Assembly (NCBI RefSeq): GCF_042687825.1
Contig: NZ_JBHUQE010000016.1
Location: forward strand, 10,447 to 74,446
From: Sedimentitalea sp042687825
GTDB lineage: Bacteria > Pseudomonadota > Alphaproteobacteria > Rhodobacterales > Rhodobacteraceae
Direction of reading: 5' to 3'
DNA: 64,000 bases
Shown here piece by piece: positions 50,022 through 58,344 of the stretch. A program made the position numbers and the translations under genes. Each line of letters opens with the position of its first letter. The stretch's first letter is position 1. The notes under the pieces were generated by a model. It was not told the DNA's origin. It searched no databases and saw only the letters and a list, made by a program, of their open reading frames with translations.

Positions 50022-52520
50022 CTAGCGCCGCGGTTTGGCGCGCAGCGTCGGGTCGGCCTGTGTCGGGTCCTCGGGCCAGGGGTGTTTCGGATATTGTGCG
50101 CGCATGTCCTTGCGCACATCGGCATAGGATCCCGCCCAGAACCCCGGCAGGTCGCGGGTGATCTGGATCGGACGGCGGGCCGGGGACAGCAGCGTGATCT
50201 TCAGCGGCGCGCCGGCGCTGGTGGGGTGGCGCGTCACGCCGAACATCTCTTGCAGGCGCACAGAAATCTCGGGGTCCTGGCCGGAATAGTCGATCGGCAC
50301 CCGGCGGCCCAGCGGCGTGGTGAAATGCCCGGGCGCACGCTGGTCCAGCAGCCGCGTCTGGTCCCAGTTCAGCGCCGCGCGCAGAGCGGGCAGGGGATCG
50401 AACCGTTTCCAGTCCTCGGCGCTGCGTACGCCCGACAGCATTGGCAGCAGCCAGTCTTCGAGACTGTCCAGCAGTCCCTGGGGCGAGAAATCGGGCAGAT
50501 CGGCGCCATCGGCGCGCAGCATTTCGACGCGTGCGGTCAGGCGCGCGGCGGCCCCGTCCATGCGCAGGCCCAGTTCGCGCACCCCGTCCAGCATGGCACG
50601 GGCCAGGGCGGCGTCGGGCGCGTCCTTCCACAGCCGGTCCTGCAGTACCAGCGCCCCGAACCGCTGCTGGCGGCGCGCCACCACACGACGCTCGCGGCGC
50701 GACCATTCACAGACCTCGTGCCAGCGGATCCGGTCCGCAAAAAGCGCCGTGATCTCGGCCTCGCCGATCTGGATGGCCAGCCGGATCTGCGCCTCGCGGG
50801 TGTCGCCGTCCAGATCCGTGGCGACCACATAGGGCGCACCGGCCAGCGTGTCGCCCGCGCGCATCACCGCCCCCTTGCCCCCGGACAGCACATAGCGCGG
50901 GTCGGTACCGGCCCGGCGTTGACCGATGCGGTCGGGATAGGCCATGGCGGCCATGGCGGCGGGACTCATATCGCGGTCCCCGCTTTCATAATCACTGCCA
51001 GTTTTGATGGCCCGATGCAGGCGTTTGGTTTCGGCCCGGATGCGATCCAGCCCGCTCTTGTCGATCTGAAAGGGCCGGTCGCGGGCAAAGCCGCGCGGGT
51101 CGCGCAGGGCCGCCAGCCGCAGCGTCAGATCGCAGGGCGCGCCGCGCAGCGGGTCGCGCTCGGCCATCAGGGCCGCCAGAGGGGCCGCGTCCGGGCCTGC
51201 CACGACCAGCATGTGCGCCAGCCGCGGATGCAGGGGCAGGACGGCCAGGCTGCGGCCATGGGCGGTGATGCGGCCCTGCGCGTCCAGCGCGCCCAGCAGG
51301 GTCAGCAGGCCGCGCGCCTCGGCCATCGCGCCCGCCGGCGGCGGCGTCAGAAAGGCCAGGTCGGGTTCGGCGGCGCCCCAGAGCGCCAGTTCCAGCGCCA
51401 GCCCGGTCAGGTCAGTGGCCTCGATCTCGGCCGGCGGAAAGGCCGGCAACGCGCCGTCTTCGCCGCGGGTCCAGAGGCGATAACAGATCCCCTCGGCGAC
51501 CCGCCCGGCGCGGCCCTGCCGCTGTGTCGCCTCGGCGCGTGTCACCCGCTCGGTCACCAGACGGGACATGCCCGAACCGGGGTCGAACCGGGCGCGCCGC
51601 GCCAGCCCGGCATCGACCACCACCCGGATGTCGGGGATGGTCAGCGAGGTTTCGGCGATCGACGTGGCCAGAACCACCTTGCGCCCGGTCTCGGCGGGCC
51701 GGATCGCGGCCCGTTGATCCGCCAGCGGCATGGCGCCGAATAGCGGGCGGATAACGCAAGTGTCGGGCAGGCGCCGTGCCAGCGTCGCAGCGGCGCGGCG
51801 GATCTCGGCCTCGCCGGGCAGAAAAACCAGCAAGCCGCCCCCCATGGCGCGGGTCTCGGCCTCGGCCTGCACCACCAGATCGGCCAACGGCGCATCGCGC
51901 CGGGCCTGCGGCCCCAGCGGGCGGTCCAGCCAGCGGGTTTGAACCGCAAAGGCGCGCCCCTCCGAGGTGACCATCGGCGCCTTGATCAGGTCGGCCACCG
52001 GGGCGGCATCCAGCGTCGCCGACATCACCAGCAGCGCCAGGTCCTCGCGCAGCGCCTCGGCGACCTCCAGGCACAGCGCCAGGCCCAGGTCGGCATTCAG
52101 CGACCGTTCGTGGAATTCGTCAAAGATCACCATGCCGATACCGGGCAGGTCGGGTTGCGATTGCAGCATCCGGGTCAGGATGCCCTCGGTCACCACTTCG
52201 ATCCGTGTCGCGCGCGAGACCTTGGCGGCGCCGCGCATGCGGTAGCCGACAGTTCGCCCGACCGGTTCGCCCAGGGTTTCGGCCATGCGTTCGGCGGCGG
52301 CGCGGGCGGCCAGACGGCGCGGTTCCAGCATCACCAGACGCTGACCCGGGGCCAGCAGCCCGGCGTGCAACAGCGCCAGGGGAACCCGTGTCGTCTTGCC
52401 GGCGCCGGGGGGCGCTTGCAGCACCGCGCGCCGATCTCCGCGCATCGCCGCCAGCAGATCGGGCAGGACCGCGTCGATCGGCAGGGGGGGGTCTTGTGGT
52501 GATGGCGTGTTGCGGCCCAT
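50022..52520 (-). CDS. hrpB: ATP-dependent helicase HrpB
   Basis: This 832-residue DExH-box helicase has Walker A PPGAGKTT (37-44), DEFH (134-137), SAT (motif III in LVMSATLDAA), and motif VI TQRQGRAGRVAEG. The HA2 and HrpB-specific C-terminal domains follow. The frame remains open upstream through the N at 52634, giving an apparent 938-codon reading, but that extension lies in an artificially duplicated sequence. The ATG at 52520 gives the family length. Confidence 0.93.
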   Translation of the reverse strand: MGRNTPSPQDPPLPIDAVLPDLLAAMRGDRRAVLQAPPGAGKTTRVPLALLHAGLLAPGQRLVMLEPRRLAARAAAERMAETLGEPVGRTVGYRMRGAAKVSRATRIEVVTEGILTRMLQSQPDLPGIGMVIFDEFHERSLNADLGLALCLEVAEALREDLALLVMSATLDAAPVADLIKAPMVTSEGRAFAVQTRWLDRPLGPQARRDAPLADLVVQAEAETRAMGGGLLVFLPGEAEIRRAAATLARRLPDTCVIRPLFGAMPLADQRAAIRPAETGRKVVLATSIAETSLTIPDIRVVVDAGLARRARFDPGSGMSRLVTERVTRAEATQRQGRAGRVAEGICYRLWTRGEDGALPAFPPAEIEATDLTGLALELALWGAAEPDLAFLTPPPAGAMAEARGLLTLLGALDAQGRITAHGRSLAVLPLHPRLAHMLVVAGPDAAPLAALMAERDPLRGAPCDLTLRLAALRDPRGFARDRPFQIDKSGLDRIRAETKRLHRAIKTGSDYESGDRDMSPAAMAAMAYPDRIGQRRAGTDPRYVLSGGKGAVMRAGDTLAGAPYVVATDLDGDTREAQIRLAIQIGEAEITALFADRIRWHEVCEWSRRERRVVARRQQRFGALVLQDRLWKDAPDAALARAMLDGVRELGLRMDGAAARLTARVEMLRADGADLPDFSPQGLLDSLEDWLLPMLSGVRSAEDWKRFDPLPALRAALNWDQTRLLDQRAPGHFTTPLGRRVPIDYSGQDPEISVRLQEMFGVTRHPTSAGAPLKITLLSPARRPIQITRDLPGFWAGSYADVRKDMRAQYPKHPWPEDPTQADPTLRAKPRR

Positions 52521-52760
52521 GTCCGCCTTATCGCCAAACGCCCGCGTGGCGTCCAGAGCCGGACATGACCAACCGCCGCACCGGGCCGGCGCGGTCTGGA
52601 CAAACCGGCGCTGTCTGCGCCATGTTCCGGCCANTGTTGCGGCCCATGTCCGCCTTATCGCCAAACGCCCGCGTGGCGTCCAGAGCCGGACATGACCAAC
52701 CGCCGCACCGGGCCGGCGCGGTCTGGACAAACCGGCGCTGTCTGCGCCATGTTCCGGCCA
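52508..52760. repeat. 126-base exact duplication flanking a single N (assembly join)
   Basis: Bases 52508-52633 and 52635-52760 are identical over 126 positions and are separated only by the N at 52634. The simplest reading is two contig ends that overlap but were joined without merging. Collapsing the repeat leaves hrpB and meaB divergent with about 130 bases between start region and start. Confidence 0.93.
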
Positions 52761-52780
52761 GAAAATCGCAGGGGCACAGC

Positions 52781-53758
52781 ATGGACATGACAGAACTGGC
52801 AGACAGGGTCCGGGCCGGCGACCGGCGCGCATTGGCACGGGCCATCACGTTGGTGGAAAGTCAGCGCGCTGATCATCGCGCACAAGCCACGGACTTGCTG
52901 GAGCGGCTGGCCGCGCAGGGGCGGCAGGCACAGCGCATCGGCCTGTCGGGCACCCCGGGTGTGGGCAAGTCCACTTTCATCGAAAGTTTTGGCATGATGC
53001 TGTGCGCTCAGGGCCTGCGGGTTGCTGTTCTGGCGGTCGACCCCAGTTCGACCCGTTCGGGCGGCTCGATCCTGGGCGACAAGACCCGGATGGAGCAATT
53101 GAGCCGCGAGCCCAACGCCTTTATCCGCCCCTCGCCCAGCCAGACCCATCTGGGCGGCGTGGCCCGGCGCAGCCGCGAGGCGGTGGCCTTGTGCGAGGCG
53201 GCGGGGTTCGACGTGGTGCTGATCGAGACCGTCGGCGTTGGCCAGTCCGAAACCGTGGTGGCCGAGATGAGCGATTTGTTCCTGTTGCTGCTGGCGCCGG
53301 CGGGGGGCGACGAATTGCAGGGGGTCAAGCGCGGCATCATGGAGATGGCCGACATCATTCTGGTCAACAAGGCCGATGGCGATCTGAAACCGGCGGCGAC
53401 GCGCACCTGTTCGGACTATGCCGGGGCGCTGCGACTGTTGCGCAAGCGGCCGCAGGACCCCGAGGGCTTTCCAAAGGCCATGATGGTCTCGGCCGTCGAA
53501 GAAACCGGTCTGGCCGGAGCCTGGGACGAGATGCAGACGTTGATCGGCTGGCGCAAGGAAAACGGCCATTGGGCGGCGCGGCGCGCGGCGCAGGCGGAAT
53601 ACTGGTTCCATCAGGACGTGCGCCAAGGGGTTCTGGCACAGCTCGGTGAGGGCGCGGTGAAAAAGCAGATGCAGCGTCTGGGCGCGCTGGTTGCGGATGG
53701 CGTGGTGACACCGTCCGCAGCAGCGCGCGAAATGCTCGAACAGCACCTGCATAGATGA
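52781..53758 (+). CDS. meaB: Methylmalonyl-CoA mutase-associated GTPase MeaB/ArgK
   Basis: This 325-residue G3E-family GTPase guards cobalamin-dependent methylmalonyl-CoA mutase. It has P-loop GTPGVGKST (57-65), switch ETVGVGQSE and NKAD for guanine. The LAVDPSSTRSGGSILGDKTRM segment (quoted in part) is characteristic. The ATG at 52781 follows AGGGG. Its upstream region falls in the duplicated join. No mutase gene is in the window. Confidence 0.94.
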   Translation: MDMTELADRVRAGDRRALARAITLVESQRADHRAQATDLLERLAAQGRQAQRIGLSGTPGVGKSTFIESFGMMLCAQGLRVAVLAVDPSSTRSGGSILGDKTRMEQLSREPNAFIRPSPSQTHLGGVARRSREAVALCEAAGFDVVLIETVGVGQSETVVAEMSDLFLLLLAPAGGDELQGVKRGIMEMADIILVNKADGDLKPAATRTCSDYAGALRLLRKRPQDPEGFPKAMMVSAVEETGLAGAWDEMQTLIGWRKENGHWAARRAAQAEYWFHQDVRQGVLAQLGEGAVKKQMQRLGALVADGVVTPSAAAREMLEQHLHR

Positions 53759-54561
53759 GCCGCGCGGCGCGGCGCGTCTTTGACGGCGATCGGCTGCGCG
53801 CGACCCTGTTCAACCCCGGCGGCACGCGGTTGCTGGTGACTTTCCGGCAGCGGGTGTCCGACGCCGGCAGGTTTTCCGATCCGGCGCCGGTGCAGGGCTT
53901 TGTCAATCGTGGCTATGCCCATCTGCATCTGCAGTCACGCTGGAATGACTGGTTCATCAATGCCGAAACCCCGGCGCTGGAGCAGGCCCTGAGCCGCCTG
54001 GCCGACCGGCATGAGGTCGTGCAGGCCATGGGGTTCTCGATGGGCGCTTACGCCGCTTTGCGCTTTGCCCGCAATCTGAACCTGCGCGATGTGGTTCTGG
54101 TTTCGCCGCAGGTTTCCATCCATCCCGACGTGGTGCCCTGGGACGGCCGCTATGCCGCATGTGCCGCCGGGTTCGACCGTCAGATGGGCGATCTGGGGTG
54201 CCGCGCGGTGCCCGGGCTGCGGGGTATACTGGCCTACGATCCGTTTCGCGCGCCGGATCGCCGCAATGCCCGCGCCATCGGCCGGTTGTTCCCGGGCCTG
54301 CAGCTTTGTGCCCTGTCCGGTGGGGGGCACCCGGCCACGCAGGTCCTGCGTCTGGGCGGCGCCTTTGGCAAGCTGCAGCTGCGTCTGCGCGAGGACCGGC
54401 TGGAGCGGCGCTGGGTGGTGCAGGAACATCGTCGGCTGCGCAGCGAATCGGCGGTTTACTGGGCGCGGCTGGCGAAATTTGCCGGAGGCCGGGGCCGCGA
54501 AGCGCTGGCAGAGACGGCAGCGCGGATCGCGCTTGTGCTGCGGGCCGCGGACGCCGAATAG
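53755..54561 (+). CDS. Alpha/beta-hydrolase-like protein
   Basis: This 268-residue protein has a nucleophile elbow Gly-Phe-Ser95-Met-Gly (AMGFSMGAYAAL) on a hydrolase-type strand order (TRLLVTFRQR before, DVVLVSPQVS after). The C-terminus has a possible catalytic His in SGGGHPATQVL. No named subfamily or substrate is recognised. It overlaps the meaB stop as ATGA and is probably co-transcribed with it. Confidence 0.72.
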   Translation: MSRAARRVFDGDRLRATLFNPGGTRLLVTFRQRVSDAGRFSDPAPVQGFVNRGYAHLHLQSRWNDWFINAETPALEQALSRLADRHEVVQAMGFSMGAYAALRFARNLNLRDVVLVSPQVSIHPDVVPWDGRYAACAAGFDRQMGDLGCRAVPGLRGILAYDPFRAPDRRNARAIGRLFPGLQLCALSGGGHPATQVLRLGGAFGKLQLRLREDRLERRWVVQEHRRLRSESAVYWARLAKFAGGRGREALAETAARIALVLRAADAE

Positions 54562-54680
54562 GTCGCCGTGGGGGCGCATCGGGGCGCTGGGACCGGCGTC
54601 GGGCGAAACCGGGTCAAACGGGGACCGACTGGGCCTTGACGGGGCAGGGCTTTGCGCCTATCAGCACCAGACAGATTTTC

Positions 54681-54706
54681 AGGCGCGGCCCGTGCGGCGC
54701 CTTTTT
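54681..54706 (+). terminator. Intrinsic terminator upstream of rpmB
   Basis: AGGCGC (54681-54686) pairs with GCGCCT (54697-54702) around a 10-base loop and is followed by TTTT. It ends the meaB-hydrolase transcript 120 bases after its last stop, or acts in the rpmB leader. Confidence 0.6.
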
Positions 54707-54756
54707 GTATTGCGATGCGGGATGACTCGCATCGGACACTAGACGAGGTATGTGAC

Positions 54757-55044
54757 ATGTCGCGCCGCTGCGAACTGACCGGAAAAGGCCCGATGACTGG
54801 CAACAATGTCAGCCACGCCAAGAACAGAACCCGCCGCCGGTTTCTGCCGAACCTGAACGATGTGACCCTGCAGTCCGAAACCCTGGGCCGTGGCGTCAAG
54901 CTGCGGATCTCGGCATCGGCCCTGCGCAGCGTCGATCACCGCGGCGGGCTGGACGCGTTCCTGGCCAAGGCCAAGGACGATGAACTGTCGGCGAACGCGC
55001 TGAAGGTCAAGAAAGAGATTGCCAAGGCCGCGGCCAGCGCCTGA
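54757..55044 (+). CDS. rpmB: 50S ribosomal protein L28
   Basis: This 95-residue protein has the L28 start SRRCELTGKGPMTGNNVSHA and the basic block KNRTRRRFLPNLNDVTL. The ATG at 54757 is chosen by homology to the family N-terminus, with GAGG upstream. The longer frame is rejected. A strong terminator follows. Confidence 0.96.
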   Translation: MSRRCELTGKGPMTGNNVSHAKNRTRRRFLPNLNDVTLQSETLGRGVKLRISASALRSVDHRGGLDAFLAKAKDDELSANALKVKKEIAKAAASA

Positions 55045-55080
55045 TCTCCGCTTTGCGATCCGCGTCGGAATAAGTCTAGC

Positions 55081-55108
55081 CGGCCCCGCGCACCCCGCGG
55101 GGCCGTTT
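55081..55108 (+). terminator. Intrinsic terminator after rpmB
   Basis: A perfect 10-bp stem (CGGCCCCGCG at 55081-55090, CGCGGGGCCG at 55096-55105), a 5-base loop and TTT follow the rpmB stop by 36 bases. Confidence 0.85.
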
Positions 55109-55150
55109 GCGCTTGCGCCGTGCAATGAACGCTGCCAAACCGGCGCTGGT

Positions 55151-55507
55151 ATGATGTTCGATTTTTTGTCCAGATCCGTCGGTTTCGCGCTGGTGCTGCT
55201 GCTGCTGCTGACCAGTCAGAGCATGGCTGTGGCGCGTGGCGCGCCAGGGCCGGCGGGACAGATGCAGCTGTGCACCGGTACCGGACCCGTGATGGTCTAT
55301 GTGGACGCGGACGGCGCACCCGTCGGTCCGCCGCATATCTGTCCGGACTTTGCCCTGACACTGTTGGACCATGTCGCCGCGTCGCCGGCCGGTGGTCCGG
55401 GCCTGGTTTCGGTCGGGCGCCGTTTGTCGGTGATCTTGCCGGTGCGGCAGAGCGGGGCGATATTTCGTCCGCGCAGCGTGGCGCGCGCACCGCCCGTGCC
55501 TGTCTGA
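55151..55507 (+). CDS. Small exported protein, DUF2946-like, beside a copper chaperone
   Basis: This protein of about 118 residues has a hydrophobic signal (FALVLLLLLTSQSMAVA). The mature part has two Cys in MQLCTGTGP and PHICPDFAL, resembling DUF2946 proteins but with a reduced Cys motif. It lies 46 bases before the PCu(A)C gene, suggesting a joint role in periplasmic copper handling. The start (55151 or 55154) has no strong ribosome site. Confidence 0.6.
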   Translation: MMFDFLSRSVGFALVLLLLLTSQSMAVARGAPGPAGQMQLCTGTGPVMVYVDADGAPVGPPHICPDFALTLLDHVAASPAGGPGLVSVGRRLSVILPVRQSGAIFRPRSVARAPPVPV

Positions 55508-55553
55508 TCTGACCCACATACCTACAGCCGAACATTTTTTCAGGAGAGACACG

Positions 55554-56048
55554 ATGTCCTTCAAAACCACCCTTATTGCGGCGGTAGCTGCCGTGACCTT
55601 GAGCAGCGGCGCCTGGGCCGAAGACATGGCCGAAAAGATCATGATCATGGACCCCTATGTACGCAGCGCGATGAAGTCCGCGACCACCGGCGCGGCGTTC
55701 ATGACGCTGATGAACAAGACCGACCAGGACGACCGGTTGATCCGCGCCAGTTCCGAGATCGCCGAGCGTGTCGAACTGCACACCCATATCGAGGACGAAA
55801 ACGGGGTGATGCAGATGCGTGAAGTCGAGGACGGCTTTGTGGTTCCCGCCGGCGGTGCGCATCTGTTGCAGCGCGGCGGCGACCATGTGATGTTCATGGG
55901 CTTGAAACAGCCCCTGACCGATGGCGAGACGGTTTCGGTGACGCTGACCTTTGAACAGGCCGGTGAGGTCGTGGTCGAGGTGCCGGTGGATCTGATGCGC
56001 AAGCCCAAGCATGGCATGAAACAGCACAAGATGGGCAGCGGCGGCTGA
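55554..56048 (+). CDS. Periplasmic copper chaperone PCu(A)C
   Basis: This 164-residue protein has a cleavable signal (about 22 residues, ending SGAWA). The copper-binding set of the family is intact: His76/His78, Met86/Met88, His103 and His111-x-Met113 (GDHVMFMGL). A His/Met/Lys-rich tail (KPKHGMKQHKMG) adds a possible second copper site. Such proteins deliver Cu(I) to the CuA or CuB centre of cytochrome oxidase. AGGAGA lies before the ATG. Confidence 0.92.
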   Translation: MSFKTTLIAAVAAVTLSSGAWAEDMAEKIMIMDPYVRSAMKSATTGAAFMTLMNKTDQDDRLIRASSEIAERVELHTHIEDENGVMQMREVEDGFVVPAGGAHLLQRGGDHVMFMGLKQPLTDGETVSVTLTFEQAGEVVVEVPVDLMRKPKHGMKQHKMGSGG

Positions 56049-56108
56049 GCCGGGGGCGTCCGGCCTCGGGCTGCTTTGCAGCCGTCGGCCGGACGCGGGC
56101 CGGTCCTT

Positions 56109-56825
56109 TCAGGGGCCGGCCTGCGCGTCGCTGCGGCGGGCGAGCAACTGCGCGACCCAGTCCGGCACCAGCCGGGTCGCCGGTCCCTGTCGGACCTCGT
56201 CGAAATCCGAGGCCACGTCCGAGGCGTCGAGATTGAGTTCGACCGTATGGGCTCCGGCGGCTGCGGCCTCGAACACAAAGGCCGCCGCCGGATAGACCTG
56301 GCCCGAGGTGCCAATGGCGGCAAACAGGTCCGCGGTCGCCAGATGGTCAGAGATTTCGGACATGTGATAGGGCATCTCGCCGAACCAGACCACGTCCGGG
56401 CGACCCGTGGGGGCGCGGCAGGCCGGGCAGGGTTCGCCGCTGCGCATCGCGTCAGGGGCGGTCCAGCGATGGCCGCAGGCCCAGCACAGGGCCCCGGACA
56501 GGGTGCCGTGCATATGGATCACGTCGCGCGCGCCGCCCGCCTCGTGCAGCGAATCGACATTCTGTGTCACGATCACCACCGGGCCGGGCCATTCCGCCTG
56601 CAGCCGGGCCAACGCATGATGCGCGGCATTGGGTTGCGCCTGTGCGGCCTGAACCCGCCGCGCGTTGTAAAAGCGGTGTACCAGGTCGGGATTGCGGACA
56701 AAGCCCTCGGGCGTTGCCACGTCTTCGATCCGGTGCTGTGCCCATAGACCGTCGGCGTCGCGGAACGTGCCCAGCCCGCTTTCCGCCGAGATCCCGGCCC
56801 CGGTCAGAATCACGATCTTTTTCAT
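56109..56825 (-). CDS. cobB: Sirtuin-type NAD-dependent deacylase
   Basis: This 238-residue Sir2 protein has an NAD site GAGISAESGLGTFRD (9-23), TQNVD (87-91), catalytic His106 (HMHGTL) and a zinc ribbon Cys114, Cys117, Cys133, Cys136. The pair Tyr53-x-x-Arg56 (FYNARR) matches the SIRT5/CobB signature for acidic acyl groups, so desuccinylase activity is likely alongside deacetylation. It would act on metabolic enzymes in the cytosol. Confidence 0.93.
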   Translation of the reverse strand: MKKIVILTGAGISAESGLGTFRDADGLWAQHRIEDVATPEGFVRNPDLVHRFYNARRVQAAQAQPNAAHHALARLQAEWPGPVVIVTQNVDSLHEAGGARDVIHMHGTLSGALCWACGHRWTAPDAMRSGEPCPACRAPTGRPDVVWFGEMPYHMSEISDHLATADLFAAIGTSGQVYPAAAFVFEAAAAGAHTVELNLDASDVASDFDEVRQGPATRLVPDWVAQLLARRSDAQAGP

Positions 56826-56880
56826 GTGGTCTCCCTTGCCTGGCAGATGCTATCGGGACGGGCAAACAACCGGCCATGGA

Positions 56881-57846
56881 TCATGCCTCGATCACCCGCA
56901 ATTGCCCGATCAGCCAGGGCAGTCGGGCGGTGGCCGGATCGATCATCTGGGACTGTACCAGCCGCCGCATGGTGCCCGCCACATCGCGCGGCACGCGGTC
57001 GGCCCAATCGGCGCCGGCAAACAGCGAGATCGTGCGGGTGAACGAGGCGAAGGGCAGGGGAAAGGCGTCGATCTCGTCATGGAACCGGGTCGCGCGCATA
57101 TAGCCCAGCGGCGTGGTTATCGCCCAGCCGATGCGCCGCGCTACCATGGCGATCAGCGCCAGATGGCTGCCGATTTCGAACCGATCCTCGAAATCCAGCT
57201 GCTGTCGCGCCAGATGCGCCTCGATCTGCCGTCCGATCAGTTGTTCGCGGGCATAGCGCAGCAGTGGCAACACGCGGGCCGCCTCGGTAATCTCGGCGGC
57301 CTCGCGGATCGCGCCGCGCGGTGTCACCAGAATGAACGGATCGCGCACCAACGGGTACTCGATCACCCCGTCATGCACCTCGCCGGTGCTGGCCGAGACC
57401 GCGATGTGAAACTGCTGGGCCTGCATCGCGGCGTTGATCTCGTGGCTGGGCGCGGTGATCAGCTTGAACCGGCAGCCGGTCAGGCTGTCGGCCAGGATCG
57501 TCACCAGGCGCGGCGTCAGATCATTGTCGAAATCGTCGATCAGCCCGATCGACAGGGTCCCGAGATGGCTGAGATCCATCACCGTCAATTCGCTTTGGGC
57601 CAGGCGCAGTTCGGCAAGAACGGACCGGGTGCGGACAAGAAAGCCGCGCCCGGCATTGGTCAGGCGCATCGGACGCCGCGCCCGATCCACCAGTTCGGTG
57701 CCCAATGCGGATTCCAGATTGCGCAATTGCTGGCTGACGGCGGGTTGGCTCAACCCGGTCAGATCGGCCGCCTGGGCCACCGATCCGGTCCGCGCCAGCG
57801 CCTCGAACACCTCCAGCCCCCGCAGGGTCATCCCCTTGATCAGCAC
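56881..57846 (-). CDS. LysR-family transcriptional regulator
   Basis: This 321-residue regulator has an N-terminal helix-turn-helix (GSVAQAADLTGLSQPAVSQQ, residues about 21-40) and a C-terminal type-2 periplasmic-binding-like effector domain (about 95-300). The target and co-inducer are unknown. The neighbouring divergently or co-oriented genes (sirtuin, small exported protein) give no clear clue. Confidence 0.88.
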   Translation of the reverse strand: MLIKGMTLRGLEVFEALARTGSVAQAADLTGLSQPAVSQQLRNLESALGTELVDRARRPMRLTNAGRGFLVRTRSVLAELRLAQSELTVMDLSHLGTLSIGLIDDFDNDLTPRLVTILADSLTGCRFKLITAPSHEINAAMQAQQFHIAVSASTGEVHDGVIEYPLVRDPFILVTPRGAIREAAEITEAARVLPLLRYAREQLIGRQIEAHLARQQLDFEDRFEIGSHLALIAMVARRIGWAITTPLGYMRATRFHDEIDAFPLPFASFTRTISLFAGADWADRVPRDVAGTMRRLVQSQMIDPATARLPWLIGQLRVIEA

Positions 57847-57901
57847 CCTGTCGTCTCCATCCGGTGCACACCCGTCTGTCGGGTCCGTCCGCGTTGCCCG
57901 G

Positions 57902-58213
57902 TTAGCCGCAGGACCGGCGGGCGCGTTCGCCGAACGCCTTGTAGCGCAGCCAAAAACTCTCGTCGCTGCGCCGGTCCGATTGCCGCACCTCCTGCGCCAT
58001 ATGTGGATCCTTGAAGAACTTGGCCGCCTTCTTGCGGTCGGATCGTGTCAGGCTGCCATTGGCCACCGCCTGAATGCAACGGCACAGTTGCGGCGTTGCC
58101 GCCGTGCGCCCCGAAGACCGGCAGGCGCGGTCGATGATGCCGGCCTCGACCGGCGCGGGCGCCCCGGCCAATAGCATCCCCGCACAAGCGATCGTGAACA
58201 GAAAACGTGTCAT
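57902..58213 (-). CDS. Small exported protein of unknown function
   Basis: This 103-residue protein has a signal peptide (FLFTIACAGMLLAGAPAPVEA, cleavage near residue 24). The mature part is basic, with Cys in RACRSSG, LCRCIQ and a final RRSCG that may form disulfides. It resembles short conserved exported proteins seen in this bacterial family. No function is known. Confidence 0.7.
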   Translation of the reverse strand: MTRFLFTIACAGMLLAGAPAPVEAGIIDRACRSSGRTAATPQLCRCIQAVANGSLTRSDRKKAAKFFKDPHMAQEVRQSDRRSDESFWLRYKAFGERARRSCG

Positions 58214-58344
58214 GCTGCTGCCTCATTCCGTTTTGCGGGCTTTCCTGTGGGGTCTTGCCGCCCCTCGATCCCGACAGGCGCAGTATGGCGCAAACGGTTT
58301 GACGGATCAATCGGGGCGTCAAGCACCGGCGCAGCGGGCGGAAT

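Noticed and set aside
52521..52838. Extension of hrpB through the N to give a 938-codon frame
   Set aside because: The extension reads through an artificial duplication. The ATG at 52520 gives the normal family length.
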